A stretch of 64,000 nt of DNA, from contig NZ_OESG01000013.1 of assembly GCF_900240945.1 (NCBI RefSeq), positions 868,001 through 932,000 of the forward strand, written 5' to 3'. Source of the DNA: Mycobacterium sp. 3519A. GTDB taxonomy: Bacteria > Actinomycetota > Actinomycetes > Mycobacteriales > Mycobacteriaceae. Positions 23,745 to 31,834 of this stretch are shown piece after piece (the stretch's first letter is position 1; each line of letters begins with the position of its first letter). The position numbers and the translations under genes were made by a program. The notes below the pieces were generated by a model. It was given only the letters and a program-made list of their open reading frames with translations. It did not search any database and had not been told where the DNA came from.

Positions 23745-25484
23745 GTGAGCGACCCGACCACGGTCAATGGTGAGACGTTGCTCGGCCCGGAGCAGCGCAA
23801 ACAAGCGTGGCAGCGGCTCGGCACCGAGCAGTTCGACGTCGTCGTGATCGGTGGCGGCGTGGTCGGCGCGGGCGCCGCCCTCGACGCGGCGACACGCGGT
23901 CTGAAGGTCGCGCTCGTCGAGGCCCGCGACTACGCGTCGGGCACGTCGAGTCGCAGCAGCAAGATGTTCCACGGCGGGCTGCGCTACCTCGAACAACTGG
24001 AGTTCGGGTTGGTGCGCGAAGCGCTGCACGAGCGGGAACTGTCGCTGACCACACTCGCGCCGCATCTGGTCAAACCGTTGCCGTTTCTGTTCCCGCTCAC
24101 CCATCGATGGTGGGAACGGCCCTACATCGCCGCGGGCATCTTCCTCTACGACCAGTTGGGCGGCGCGAAATCCGTTCCCGCACAAAAGCATCTGACCCGC
24201 GCCGGCGCGCTGCGGTTGTCGCCGGGACTGAAGCGGACGTCGCTGATCGGCGGCATCCGCTATTACGACACCGTCGTCGACGACGCGCGTCACACCATGA
24301 TGGTGGCCCGCACCGCGGCCCACTACGGCGCGGTGGTGCGGACCTCCACCCAGGTGGTGTCGCTGCTGCGCGAGGGTGACCGGGTGATCGGCGTGCGGGT
24401 CCGCGATTCGGAGAACGGCGACGTGACCGAGGTGCGCGGCCATGTCGTCGTCAACGCCACCGGGGTATGGACCGACGAGATCCAGGCGCTGTCCAAACAA
24501 CGCGGACGGTTCCGGGTGCGGGCCTCGAAGGGCGTGCACGTGGTGGTGCCACGCGATCGCATCGTCAGCGAGGTGGCGATCATCCTGCGCACCGAGAAGT
24601 CGGTGCTGTTCGTCATCCCGTGGGGCACGCACTGGATCATCGGCACCACCGACACCGACTGGAACCTCGACCTGGCCCACCCGGCGGCCACCAAGGCCGA
24701 CATCGACTACATCCTCGGCCACGTCAACACCGTGCTGGCGACGCCGCTGACGCACGACGACATCGACGGCGTCTACGCCGGCCTGCGGCCGCTGCTGGCG
24801 GGGGAGAGCGAGGAGACCTCCAAGCTGTCGCGCGAGCACGCGGTGGCGGTGCCCGCCCCTGGCCTGGTCGCGATCGCAGGCGGCAAGTACACCACCTACC
24901 GGGTGATGGGCGGCGACGCGATCGACGCGGCCGCCGAGTTCATCCCCGCCCGTGTCGCGACCTCGATCACCGAGAGGGTGCCGCTGATGGGCGCCGACGG
25001 CTACTTCGCGCTGGTGAACCAGACCGAAAGTGTGGGTGCGCATTACGGTCTGCACCCGTACCGGGTGCGCCACCTGCTCGACCGCTACGGTTCGCTGATC
25101 GGCGAGGTGCTCGCGATGGCCAAGGGCAGGCCCGAACTGTTGACGCCGATCACAGAGGCGCCGGTGTATCTGAAGGTCGAGGCCTGGTACGCCGCAGCGG
25201 CCGAGGCCGCGCTGCATCTGGAGGACATTTTGGCCCGCCGGATGCGGATCTCGATCGAGTACCCGCACCGCGGCGTCGACTGTGCCAGGGAGGTCGCCGA
25301 AGTCGTTGCGCCCGTGCTGGGTTGGAGCGCCGAGGACGTCGACCGCGAGGTGGCCACCTACATCGCGCGGGTCGACGCCGAGGTCCGCTCGCAGCAGCAA
25401 CCCGACGACGAGTCCGCCGACGCGCTGCGCGCCGCCGCTCCCGAGGCGCGCGCCGAGATCCTCGAGCCGGTTCCGCTGAATTGA
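23745..25484 (+). CDS. glpD2: FAD-dependent glycerol-3-phosphate dehydrogenase, GlpD2 type
   Basis: A 579-residue flavoprotein oxidising glycerol-3-phosphate to DHAP and passing electrons to the quinone pool at the inner membrane face. FAD-binding VVVIGGGVVGAGAALDAATRG is near residue 28, then SGTSSRSSKMFHGGLRYLEQ near 65-84, HWIIGTTDTDWN near 300-311, GGKYTTYRVM near 380, and a C-terminal helical domain. The start at GTG 23745 is preferred: AAGGGA lies upstream and TAACCT at 23694 may be the -10; GTG 23700 would add 15 residues. It follows lpdA in the same direction, as in M. tuberculosis. A second GlpD with the glycerol operon lies at 37088. Confidence 0.93.
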   Translation: MSDPTTVNGETLLGPEQRKQAWQRLGTEQFDVVVIGGGVVGAGAALDAATRGLKVALVEARDYASGTSSRSSKMFHGGLRYLEQLEFGLVREALHERELSLTTLAPHLVKPLPFLFPLTHRWWERPYIAAGIFLYDQLGGAKSVPAQKHLTRAGALRLSPGLKRTSLIGGIRYYDTVVDDARHTMMVARTAAHYGAVVRTSTQVVSLLREGDRVIGVRVRDSENGDVTEVRGHVVVNATGVWTDEIQALSKQRGRFRVRASKGVHVVVPRDRIVSEVAIILRTEKSVLFVIPWGTHWIIGTTDTDWNLDLAHPAATKADIDYILGHVNTVLATPLTHDDIDGVYAGLRPLLAGESEETSKLSREHAVAVPAPGLVAIAGGKYTTYRVMGGDAIDAAAEFIPARVATSITERVPLMGADGYFALVNQTESVGAHYGLHPYRVRHLLDRYGSLIGEVLAMAKGRPELLTPITEAPVYLKVEAWYAAAAEAALHLEDILARRMRISIEYPHRGVDCAREVAEVVAPVLGWSAEDVDREVATYIARVDAEVRSQQQPDDESADALRAAAPEARAEILEPVPLN

Positions 25485-26395
25485 GACCGGCACCGCTTCC
25501 GGTGCGCGACGGCCTCGGCCCGGCGCGGGTGCGGTTGCGCGGCGGCCTGGTGGTGGACGAGTTCCTGGCCCGCTGGGGAGCCGACGCCGCGGCGAAAGTG
25601 CTTGCCGGAGAAGTGGTTCTGCCCGACGGCACCGTCGTCACCCCGACCACCGCACTGCCCGCCGGTTCGCATGTCTACTTCTACCGCGAGCTGCGCGACG
25701 AGGTCCCGGTGCCGTTCGACATACCGGTGCTCTACCGCGACGACGACATCGTCGTGGTCGACAAACCACACTTCCTGGCGACCATGCCGCGCGGCAGACA
25801 CGTCGCGCAGACGGCGGTGGTGCGGTTGCGGCGTGAACTCGACCTACCGGAACTGTCGCCTGCGCACCGGCTGGACCGGCTCACGGCGGGCGTGCTGCTG
25901 TTGACCACACGGCGTGAGGTTCGCGGCCGGTATCAGACGCTGTTCTCGCGCGGCGAAGTCCGCAAGACGTATCTCGCGCGCGCGGACGTCGATCCGAGCC
26001 TCGACTTCCCGATCGTCGTGCGCAACCGAATCGTCAAGCGGCGTGGGCAGTTACAGGCAGTAGCCGAGCCGGGGGAGCCGAACGCCGAGACGCTGATCGA
26101 GCACGCAGGCGACGGGCTGTATCGGCTGACGCCACGCACCGGCCGCACCCATCAGCTTCGTCTGCACATGGCCTCGCTGGGGCTGCCGATCCACAACGAT
26201 CCGCTGTACCCGGACCTCGTCGAGGTGGCGCCCGACGATTTCTCGCGGCCCTTGCAACTGCTGGCGCACCGCCTCGAGGTCGCGGGTCGCGAATTCGTCA
26301 CCCGCCGCGCGTTGGTCAGCGACGGTCGCCCGGATCCGTCCCCGTCGCGATCACCGCGCGATTGCGATCGGCGATCACCGCAAGAGGCATCTTGA
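25481..26395 (+). CDS. RluA-family pseudouridine synthase
   Basis: A 304-residue enzyme of the RluA/RsuA type, equivalent in place and size to Rv3300c. An S4-like N-terminal part (GGLVVDEFLARWG) is followed by the catalytic block: YRDDDIVVVDKPHFLATMP near residue 85, and SPAHRLDRLTAGVLLL near 126-141, whose Asp is the nucleophile acting on uridine, and RTGRTHQLRLHM near 219-230. The likely start is TTG at 25481, overlapping the glpD2 stop as TTGA; GTG at 25502 is the alternative. The final 26 codons run antisense into the 3' end of the GH2 gene, an 80-bp convergent overlap. RNA target unknown. Confidence 0.85.
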   Translation: MRPAPLPVRDGLGPARVRLRGGLVVDEFLARWGADAAAKVLAGEVVLPDGTVVTPTTALPAGSHVYFYRELRDEVPVPFDIPVLYRDDDIVVVDKPHFLATMPRGRHVAQTAVVRLRRELDLPELSPAHRLDRLTAGVLLLTTRREVRGRYQTLFSRGEVRKTYLARADVDPSLDFPIVVRNRIVKRRGQLQAVAEPGEPNAETLIEHAGDGLYRLTPRTGRTHQLRLHMASLGLPIHNDPLYPDLVEVAPDDFSRPLQLLAHRLEVAGREFVTRRALVSDGRPDPSPSRSPRDCDRRSPQEAS

Positions 26396-28208
26396 TCACC
26401 CGGCGGTCGTAACTCATGTACCCGTTGACCTCGTTCTCGACGTCGGTCGTCTGGGTGTAGATCGCACCCGACAGGCCGCCGTTGCGGATGACGTCCTCGA
26501 GTTCCTGGCTGATCTTGACGTAGCGCTCGGTCAATTTCGCTGCATCCGGGGCCATCTCGTAGGCCTCCGGTGGTCCGGGCCACCGATTCTGGTCGAGCAC
26601 CATCCCGAGCCCGCCGTACTCGCCGAGCACGCGTACCCGGCGGTCGCGGTCGTCGGCCATGGGCGGATGGCCGGGACCGACGTAGGTGTGGTCGTCGTAG
26701 ATGTCGCCCGCCATGCTGTCGGGGCGCGACTTGCAGCAGTTCACCCCGCTGTTCGCGTCGACCATGCGGGTCGGGTCGGCCGCCTTCACCGCGCCCGCGA
26801 TCCTGGCGGTGTCGTATTCGGCCCAGCCCTCGTTGAACGGCACCCAGCCGACGATCGAGGTCACGCTGCGCAACTGGTCGATCATCGCCATCAGTTCGCG
26901 TTCGAAATTGGCCTTCGCCTCCGGCGGCGGATCCGGCAGCGGGCCGACCGGTATGTCGAGCGACACGTAAAGCGACGGCATGTCCTGCCACACCAGCAGT
27001 CCCAGCTTGTCGGCCCAGTAGTACCACCGCGCCGGTTCCACCTTGGCGTGCTTGCGCACGAAGTTCATCCCGAACGCCTTGGTCTGCTCGAGGTCGAACT
27101 TCAGTGCATCGTCGGTGGGTGCGGTGTAGAGCCCGTCGGGCCAGTAGCCCTGATCAAGCGGTCCGTGCAGGAACACCATCTTGCCGTTCAACGCGATTCG
27201 CGGTCTGCCCTTGGCGTCGTTGACAGTCCCGATGGTGCGCAGCCCGGCATAGCTGGACACCTCGTCGACGACCTTGCCCGCCGGACTGACCAGCCGGACC
27301 TTGATGTCGTAGAGGTACGGATCGTCCGGGGACCACAGGCGCGCGTTCGGCATCGGCAGGCGCACCGCCTGCCCCGCCTCACCGGTCGCCATTGACGCCA
27401 CCGCGCCACCGGGTGCGGAGACCACCACCTCGGCGCGCTCGTTCTTCTTGCCGGTGACCCGGGGCGTCACCGTGAGGCTCGTCAGGTCGGGGGTGATGTC
27501 GAGCTTGTCGATGTGGGTGGCGCGCACCGGTTCGATCCACACGGTCTGCCAGATCCCTGACGACCCGGTGTAGAACAGCCCCTTGGGCGCGTTGCGCTGC
27601 TTGCCGACCGGGAACGCGTTGGACTCGTTGCGGTCGTCGACCCGCACGACGATCTCCTGTGCGCCTGGGAAGCGCAGCGCCTTGGTGATGTCGGCGGTGA
27701 ACTCGGTGTATCCGCCTTCATGGTGGGCGACTTCGTGGTTGTTGACCCACACCGTGGCGATCTGGTCGACGGCACCGAAATGCAGGAGCACGTGGCGTCC
27801 GAGCCAGTCGCTGGGCAGCTTGAACACCTTGCGGTACCACATCTGTTCGTCGTGACGCTGGATGCCGGACAGCGCGGACTCCGTCGGATAGGGGACCAGA
27901 ATCCGCTCGGTGTAGTCGTTGGGGGCGGGCGGGGCAGGCAGCGCGTTGCGTGCGGATCTGCCGGTGTAATCCCAGACGCCGTTGAGGTTGCGCCAACGGG
28001 TCCGCGTCATCTGCGGGCGTGGGTAGTCGGGCAGCGCGTTGTCGGGTCCGACCAAGTGAGTCCACGGCGTAGTCAGCGGCGGCGTCATGGGCTGATGCCA
28101 ACCGACGACGGCGCCCGCGGGCGCATTACACGTCATGACGACAGCTAACAGTGCACACGCCAGCGCGGCGAGGCTGATGCGACACCACTTCTTGATGCCA
28201 GCGGACAC
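26316..28208 (-). CDS. Secreted glycoside hydrolase family 2 enzyme
   Basis: A 630-residue exported beta-glycosidase-like protein. It has an N-terminal signal peptide (KKWCRISLAALACALLAVVM, then a small-residue cleavage region near APAGA). A GH2 sugar-binding jelly roll (about 60-200, with WRNLNGVWDYTG), an immunoglobulin-like domain, and a TIM barrel from about 310 follow. Catalytic candidates are the Glu in FNEGW near 445 (acid/base, after Asn) and the Glu in LGEYGG near 510 (nucleophile). Substrate may be beta-galactoside, glucuronide or mannoside. The start GTG at 28208 has GAGGG five bases upstream; ATG 28253 would add 15 residues. Confidence 0.85.
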   Translation of the reverse strand: MSAGIKKWCRISLAALACALLAVVMTCNAPAGAVVGWHQPMTPPLTTPWTHLVGPDNALPDYPRPQMTRTRWRNLNGVWDYTGRSARNALPAPPAPNDYTERILVPYPTESALSGIQRHDEQMWYRKVFKLPSDWLGRHVLLHFGAVDQIATVWVNNHEVAHHEGGYTEFTADITKALRFPGAQEIVVRVDDRNESNAFPVGKQRNAPKGLFYTGSSGIWQTVWIEPVRATHIDKLDITPDLTSLTVTPRVTGKKNERAEVVVSAPGGAVASMATGEAGQAVRLPMPNARLWSPDDPYLYDIKVRLVSPAGKVVDEVSSYAGLRTIGTVNDAKGRPRIALNGKMVFLHGPLDQGYWPDGLYTAPTDDALKFDLEQTKAFGMNFVRKHAKVEPARWYYWADKLGLLVWQDMPSLYVSLDIPVGPLPDPPPEAKANFERELMAMIDQLRSVTSIVGWVPFNEGWAEYDTARIAGAVKAADPTRMVDANSGVNCCKSRPDSMAGDIYDDHTYVGPGHPPMADDRDRRVRVLGEYGGLGMVLDQNRWPGPPEAYEMAPDAAKLTERYVKISQELEDVIRNGGLSGAIYTQTTDVENEVNGYMSYDRRVIKMPLAVIADRNRAVIATGTDPGDRR

Positions 28209-28253
28209 GACAACCCTCACGTAGAAACCGGACAACGCAGGTGCGCATCGCAT

Positions 28254-28626
28254 GCCCCCTGCACACCATCAAGTAGCAAACGCATCGACCCGGTCGGCGA
28301 TCTGAGGATGCGGCGGGTCCCGCTGAGAGTCGCGCCGAGCACAGATCCGGTGAGTGTGGTTGCCGATGGCAATCTAACCGAGCTGTATCAAGATCGCTAC
28401 AAAATACGAAATCCTTTTCCCACAATCATTTTTCATCCCCGATGTGACCAATCAGACAACGTTGCCATGAGCCGGAGGGCACCCCCGGCAACCCAGGTTA
28501 TCGCCGGTATCGCCGTCGTCGTTACATGCATCCGGGATCGTGGTCCTTGCCGATGGAGCAAAACGAATTCGGCCAGCTGGCCGGCTATCGACAGGCCGAA
28601 AAACGAAGTGCTGGCAGGATGGGCTG
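28254..28626. other. Divergent intergenic region, no gene seen
   Basis: About 370 bp between the leftward GH2 gene and the rightward NmrA-type gene. GC content drops clearly at about 28360-28470 (stretches such as ACAAAATACGAAATCC and CAATCATTTTTCATCC), unlike the neighbours, which fits promoter DNA or old acquired sequence. I found no convincing small gene or RNA. The promoters of both flanking genes must be here; CAGGAT six bases before the GTG at 28627 is a weak -10 candidate. Confidence 0.5.
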
Positions 28627-29535
28627 GTGAGTGCCACATATCTGATCACCGGAGCAGGTGGCGGCATCGGCAGCGTCAGTCGTCGTGTCGTGCAGTTGCT
28701 GCTCGAGGACGGCGCGCAGGTGCGGGCCATGGTGCACCGCGACGACGAACGCGCCGACCAGCTGCGGGCGACGGGCGCCGAGGTGGTCGTCGGCGATCTG
28801 CCCCGCGCCGCCGACATCGTCGACGCGATCGCCGGTGTGCAGCGGATGTTCTTCAACATGAGCGTGTCGCCCGACTACCTGCGGGCGACGACGGAGGTGT
28901 GCGCGGTGGCACTTGACCGCGGCCGACTCGACGCGCTCGTGAACATGTCGCAGATGACGGTGTCGCAGATGACGTTGACGAGCACCGACGAGTCCAACCA
29001 GCACCGGTTGCATTGGCTGGCCGAGCACGTCCTGAACTGGTCGGGTCTGCCGGTGATCCATGTCAGGCCAACCACTTTCCTCGACAACCCGCTGTTCACG
29101 ATGCTGGCCAAACCGGGGCTTCGCGAGCGTGGCGTGCTGGCGCTGCCGTTCGGGACCGGGCGCACCTCACCGGTCACCGCGGACGACGTCGCCCGCGTCG
29201 TCGCCGCCCTGCTGCGCGACCCGTCCGACCGGCTCGGCGGAGTGGTCGAACTCACCGGCCCCGAGGCGCTCGACGTCGACGGGCTCGCCGAGCAATACGG
29301 CCGGGCGCTGGGCCGCCCGATCACGGGCCAGGATGTCCCGCTCGACGCATGGGAACGCGACGTGCTCGGGCCCGCCGGCCTTCCCGACCATGTCCGGCAG
29401 CACCTCGCCACCATGGCCCGGTTGCACCGAGACGGTCGCTACGACCGGGCCACCGACGACGTCGAGCAGATCACCGGTCGGCCCGCACAAACCGTCGAGC
29501 AGTACGTGGCCGCCAATCCGGATCTGTTCTACTGA
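28627..29535 (+). CDS. NmrA-like/atypical SDR NAD(P)-binding protein
   Basis: A 302-residue Rossmann protein of the NmrA/QorB-like atypical SDR type. The dinucleotide motif TGAGGGIG is at residues 8-15, VRAMVHRDDERADQL follows strand 2, and GAEVVVGDLPRAADI is near 48-62. There is no YxxxK catalytic pair. The later part has HVRPTTFLDNP near 143 and SPVTADDVARVVAALL near 177, both usual for this family. Such proteins act as NADPH-dependent reductases or redox sensors; the substrate is unknown. The start is GTG 28627. The next SDR gene begins five bases after its stop, so they form an operon. Confidence 0.8.
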   Translation: MSATYLITGAGGGIGSVSRRVVQLLLEDGAQVRAMVHRDDERADQLRATGAEVVVGDLPRAADIVDAIAGVQRMFFNMSVSPDYLRATTEVCAVALDRGRLDALVNMSQMTVSQMTLTSTDESNQHRLHWLAEHVLNWSGLPVIHVRPTTFLDNPLFTMLAKPGLRERGVLALPFGTGRTSPVTADDVARVVAALLRDPSDRLGGVVELTGPEALDVDGLAEQYGRALGRPITGQDVPLDAWERDVLGPAGLPDHVRQHLATMARLHRDGRYDRATDDVEQITGRPAQTVEQYVAANPDLFY

Positions 29536-29540
29536 GCGGC

Positions 29541-30311
29541 GTGAATCGCGAAGCGTTCGACCGTCTTTTCGACATGACCGGCCGCACTGTCATCGTGACG
29601 GGTGGCACCCGGGGAATCGGCCTCGCACTGGCCGAGGGCTATGTGCTCGCAGGCGCGCGGGTGGCGGTGGCCAGCCGGAAACCCGACGCCTGCGAACAGG
29701 CTGCCGAACATCTGCGTTCCCTCGGCGGCGAGGCCATCGGCGTGCCGACGCATCTCGGCGATCTCGACGGGCTGCGTGCGCTGGTGCAGCGGACGGTCGA
29801 CGAGTTCGGCGGCGTGGACGTCGTGGTCAACAACGCCGCGAACCCGCTGGCCCAACCGCTCGGCCAGATCGACGCCGATGCGTTGGCCAAGTCGTACGAC
29901 GTCAACGTGCGCGGTCCGGTGTTCCTGGTGCAGGAAGCGCTGCCGCATCTGAAGGCCAGCGAGCACGCCGCGGTGCTGAACATGGTGTCGATCGGTGCGT
30001 TCATCTTTTCGCCGATGCTGTCGATCTACTCGTCGGCCAAGGCGGCGATGATGTCGTTCACCAGGTCGATGGCCGCGGAGTTCGTGCACTTCGGCATCCG
30101 CGTCAATGCGCTCGCCCCTGGGCCGATCGACACGTACATGATGCAGCAGAACCCGCCGGAGGTGATCGAAGGGATGGTCGGCGGCACGCTGATGAGGCGG
30201 TTGGGCACGCCCGACGAAATGGTCGGCGCTGCTTTGCTTTTGACCTCCGACGCCGGCAGCTACATCACCGGTCAGGGCATCATTGCCGACGGCGGGGCAA
30301 CACCGCACTAG
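29541..30311 (+). CDS. Short-chain dehydrogenase/reductase
   Basis: A 256-residue classical SDR with VIVTGGTRGIG near residue 17, NNAANPL near 93, a Ser in MVSIGAF near 146, and the catalytic YSSAK near 159-163, plus the C-terminal GQGIIADGG. It is likely NADP(H)-dependent. Sequence style (LAPGPIDTYM, TSDAGSYITGQ) fits SDRs of fatty acyl or steroid metabolism in mycobacteria, consistent with a crotonase gene immediately convergent. The start is GTG at 29541. The stop lies 29 bp inside the convergent crotonase gene. Confidence 0.88.
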   Translation: MNREAFDRLFDMTGRTVIVTGGTRGIGLALAEGYVLAGARVAVASRKPDACEQAAEHLRSLGGEAIGVPTHLGDLDGLRALVQRTVDEFGGVDVVVNNAANPLAQPLGQIDADALAKSYDVNVRGPVFLVQEALPHLKASEHAAVLNMVSIGAFIFSPMLSIYSSAKAAMMSFTRSMAAEFVHFGIRVNALAPGPIDTYMMQQNPPEVIEGMVGGTLMRRLGTPDEMVGAALLLTSDAGSYITGQGIIADGGATPH

Positions 30312-31062
30312 CCGCCCCGAGCATCTCGCCGCTGGTGGACGCCAGGATCTGGCTGCGGTTCTCGACATGCAACGCGGCCTCGAGGCTGGCGGCCTCCAGG
30401 TTGGCCCACAGCACCTGTTTGGTCGATTCGACGCCGAATTTGCCGTAGCTGCAGAGTGTTTCGGCGATGGCCAGCGCCTCGTCGAGCACCGGGTCGCAGA
30501 TTCGCGAGACGATGCCCAACCGCAGCGCCTCGTCGGCGTCGACCGCTCGCGCGGTGAGGATCAGGTCGAACGCCTGCCCGGCACCGACGATGCGGGGCAG
30601 CGTGTAGCTGACGCCGATGTCGCAGCCGCCGAGGCCGAGCTTGATGAACGGCGTGCAGAACCGGGCCGTCGCCGAGGCCAGGCGGATGTCGCACGCCAGC
30701 GCGATGCCGAAACCGCCGCCGTACGCGGGACCGTTGACCGCCGCGATCACCGGTTGCCGCAACCGGTGGATCTTCGCGGTGAGGTTCGCGATGCGTTCCT
30801 GCCAGCGCATGCCCGACCGCGGGAACTCGATGCCGCCGCCCGCCCGCGCCGGATTCGGGTCGGTCAGGTCCAGGCCCGAGCAGAATCCGCGTCCGGCACC
30901 GGTGAGCACCACGACGCGGCATTCGTTGCTGGCGCCGATGTCGTCGAGGGCCGCGTGCAGTTCCTCGACCAGATCGAAGTTCAGCGCGTTGAGCTTGTCG
31001 GGCCGGTTCAACGTCAGCACGGCGATGTCGGGACGCGGGTAGGTCAATTCCAGGTGCGACAT
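30280..31062 (-). CDS. Crotonase-superfamily protein (EchA-like)
   Basis: A 260-residue crotonase. CoA/oxyanion-hole segments are GRGFCSGLDLTD near residue 63-74 and VNGPAYGGGFGIALACD near 108-124. The two glutamates of true enoyl-CoA hydratases are absent: the first position is Gly in GGGFG and the second is Phe in TPFIKLG. An Asp remains in GLGGCDIGVSYTLPR, as in isomerase-type members. It may therefore be an enoyl-CoA isomerase or another crotonase activity. The start at 31062 carries TAGCGT seven bases upstream (leaderless pattern). The longer frame to 31095 would overlap the TetR gene. Confidence 0.85.
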   Translation of the reverse strand: MSHLELTYPRPDIAVLTLNRPDKLNALNFDLVEELHAALDDIGASNECRVVVLTGAGRGFCSGLDLTDPNPARAGGGIEFPRSGMRWQERIANLTAKIHRLRQPVIAAVNGPAYGGGFGIALACDIRLASATARFCTPFIKLGLGGCDIGVSYTLPRIVGAGQAFDLILTARAVDADEALRLGIVSRICDPVLDEALAIAETLCSYGKFGVESTKQVLWANLEAASLEAALHVENRSQILASTSGEMLGAASAVLPRRRQ

Positions 31063-31072
31063 GCGCCTCACG

Positions 31073-31756
31073 CTAGCCGTCGCTGCGCCACCCACTGACG
31101 CCGACGGCGATCATCCGCAACTGCTTGACCGCGGTGCGCTTGATCTCGTCGATGGCCGCCGGGTCGTTGGCGTCCTCGATGGCTTCGGCGATCACGATCA
31201 TCGCGTTGACGAACAGGCTGGCGAGGATGTTGAGGTCCTCACCGCTCCACGTGTTCAGCCCGGGGAACCTGGCCAGATCGATCGCCAACTCGGAGGTGAT
31301 CAACCGGATTTCGGTGCGGATCGCGTACCGCAACACCGTCACGCCACTGGAGCGCTCACGGCCGATGAACCGCCAGTGTTCGCGGTCGGAGTTCACGCCG
31401 TCGATCAGGATGTCGACCGAGGACTCGATCACCCGGTTCGGGTCGAGCCTGCCCGTCCTTGCGCTGCGCAGCATGTCGCGCAGCCTGCGGAACGACTCGT
31501 CGATCAGCACCAGGCCGAGCGCCTCCATCGACTCGAAGTGCCGATAGAACGCCGCGGGCACGATGCCGGCTTCCCTGGTGACTTCGCGCAGGCTCAGTGC
31601 GGCGAAGCTGCGGTCCTCGAGCAGCTTCATGGCCGCCGTGACGATGGCCCGCCGGGTGGCCTCCTTGCGCTCCTCGCGCGACAGGGTGTCGCGGGAACGC
31701 GACTTACCCGAACGAGAAGATCGACTCGTTCGTGAACTGGGCGTACGACTGTTCAC
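31073..31756 (-). CDS. FabR/DesT-like TetR-family regulator of the desaturase operon
   Basis: A 227-residue TetR protein. After a Ser/Arg-rich tail, the HTH reads AAMKLLEDRSFAALSLREVT with REAGIVPAAFYRHFES. This LSLREV.REAGI.P..FYRHF pattern and the LGLVLIDESFRRLRDMLR that follows are very close to E. coli FabR, which represses unsaturated fatty-acid genes, and to Pseudomonas DesT, which controls an acyl-CoA desaturase/oxidoreductase pair. Here it is divergent from exactly such a pair. The start is GTG 31756 with TAGGTT seven bases upstream; the open frame further up covers the divergent promoter and reductase. Ligands are probably acyl-CoAs; that is inference. Confidence 0.9.
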   Translation of the reverse strand: MNSRTPSSRTSRSSRSGKSRSRDTLSREERKEATRRAIVTAAMKLLEDRSFAALSLREVTREAGIVPAAFYRHFESMEALGLVLIDESFRRLRDMLRSARTGRLDPNRVIESSVDILIDGVNSDREHWRFIGRERSSGVTVLRYAIRTEIRLITSELAIDLARFPGLNTWSGEDLNILASLFVNAMIVIAEAIEDANDPAAIDEIKRTAVKQLRMIAVGVSGWRSDG

Positions 31757-31765
31757 TATGTGAAA
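31751..31765. promoter_or_regulatory. Operator-like palindrome over the TetR start codon
   Basis: GTTCAC-TAT-GTGAAA, six-base arms with one mismatch. It covers the GTG start of the TetR gene (31754-31756) and reaches its predicted -10 (31764-31769 on the minus strand). The GTTCAC half-site recurs in the palindrome at the reductase start (31828-31833). Binding here would give autorepression. Confidence 0.45.
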
Positions 31766-31816
31766 CCTACCACAAGCTGCTCGAATTGGTTGACGCGATC
31801 CGCTGGCGTCACGCAC

Positions 31817-31834
31817 GGTGTACACATGTTCACC
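31817..31834. promoter_or_regulatory. Operator-like palindrome over the reductase start codon
   Basis: GGTGTACA-CA-TGTTCACC, eight-base arms with one mismatch pair. The chosen ATG of the reductase gene (31826-31828) sits in its centre. It shares the half-site GTTCAC with the site at 31751. It is a plausible FabR/DesT-like operator blocking the desaturase operon. Confidence 0.45.

Noticed and set aside
23592..25493. 633-codon open frame on the - strand opposite glpD2
   Set aside because: Arg/His/Gly-rich antisense product with no family pattern; GlpD2 motifs on the + strand are complete.
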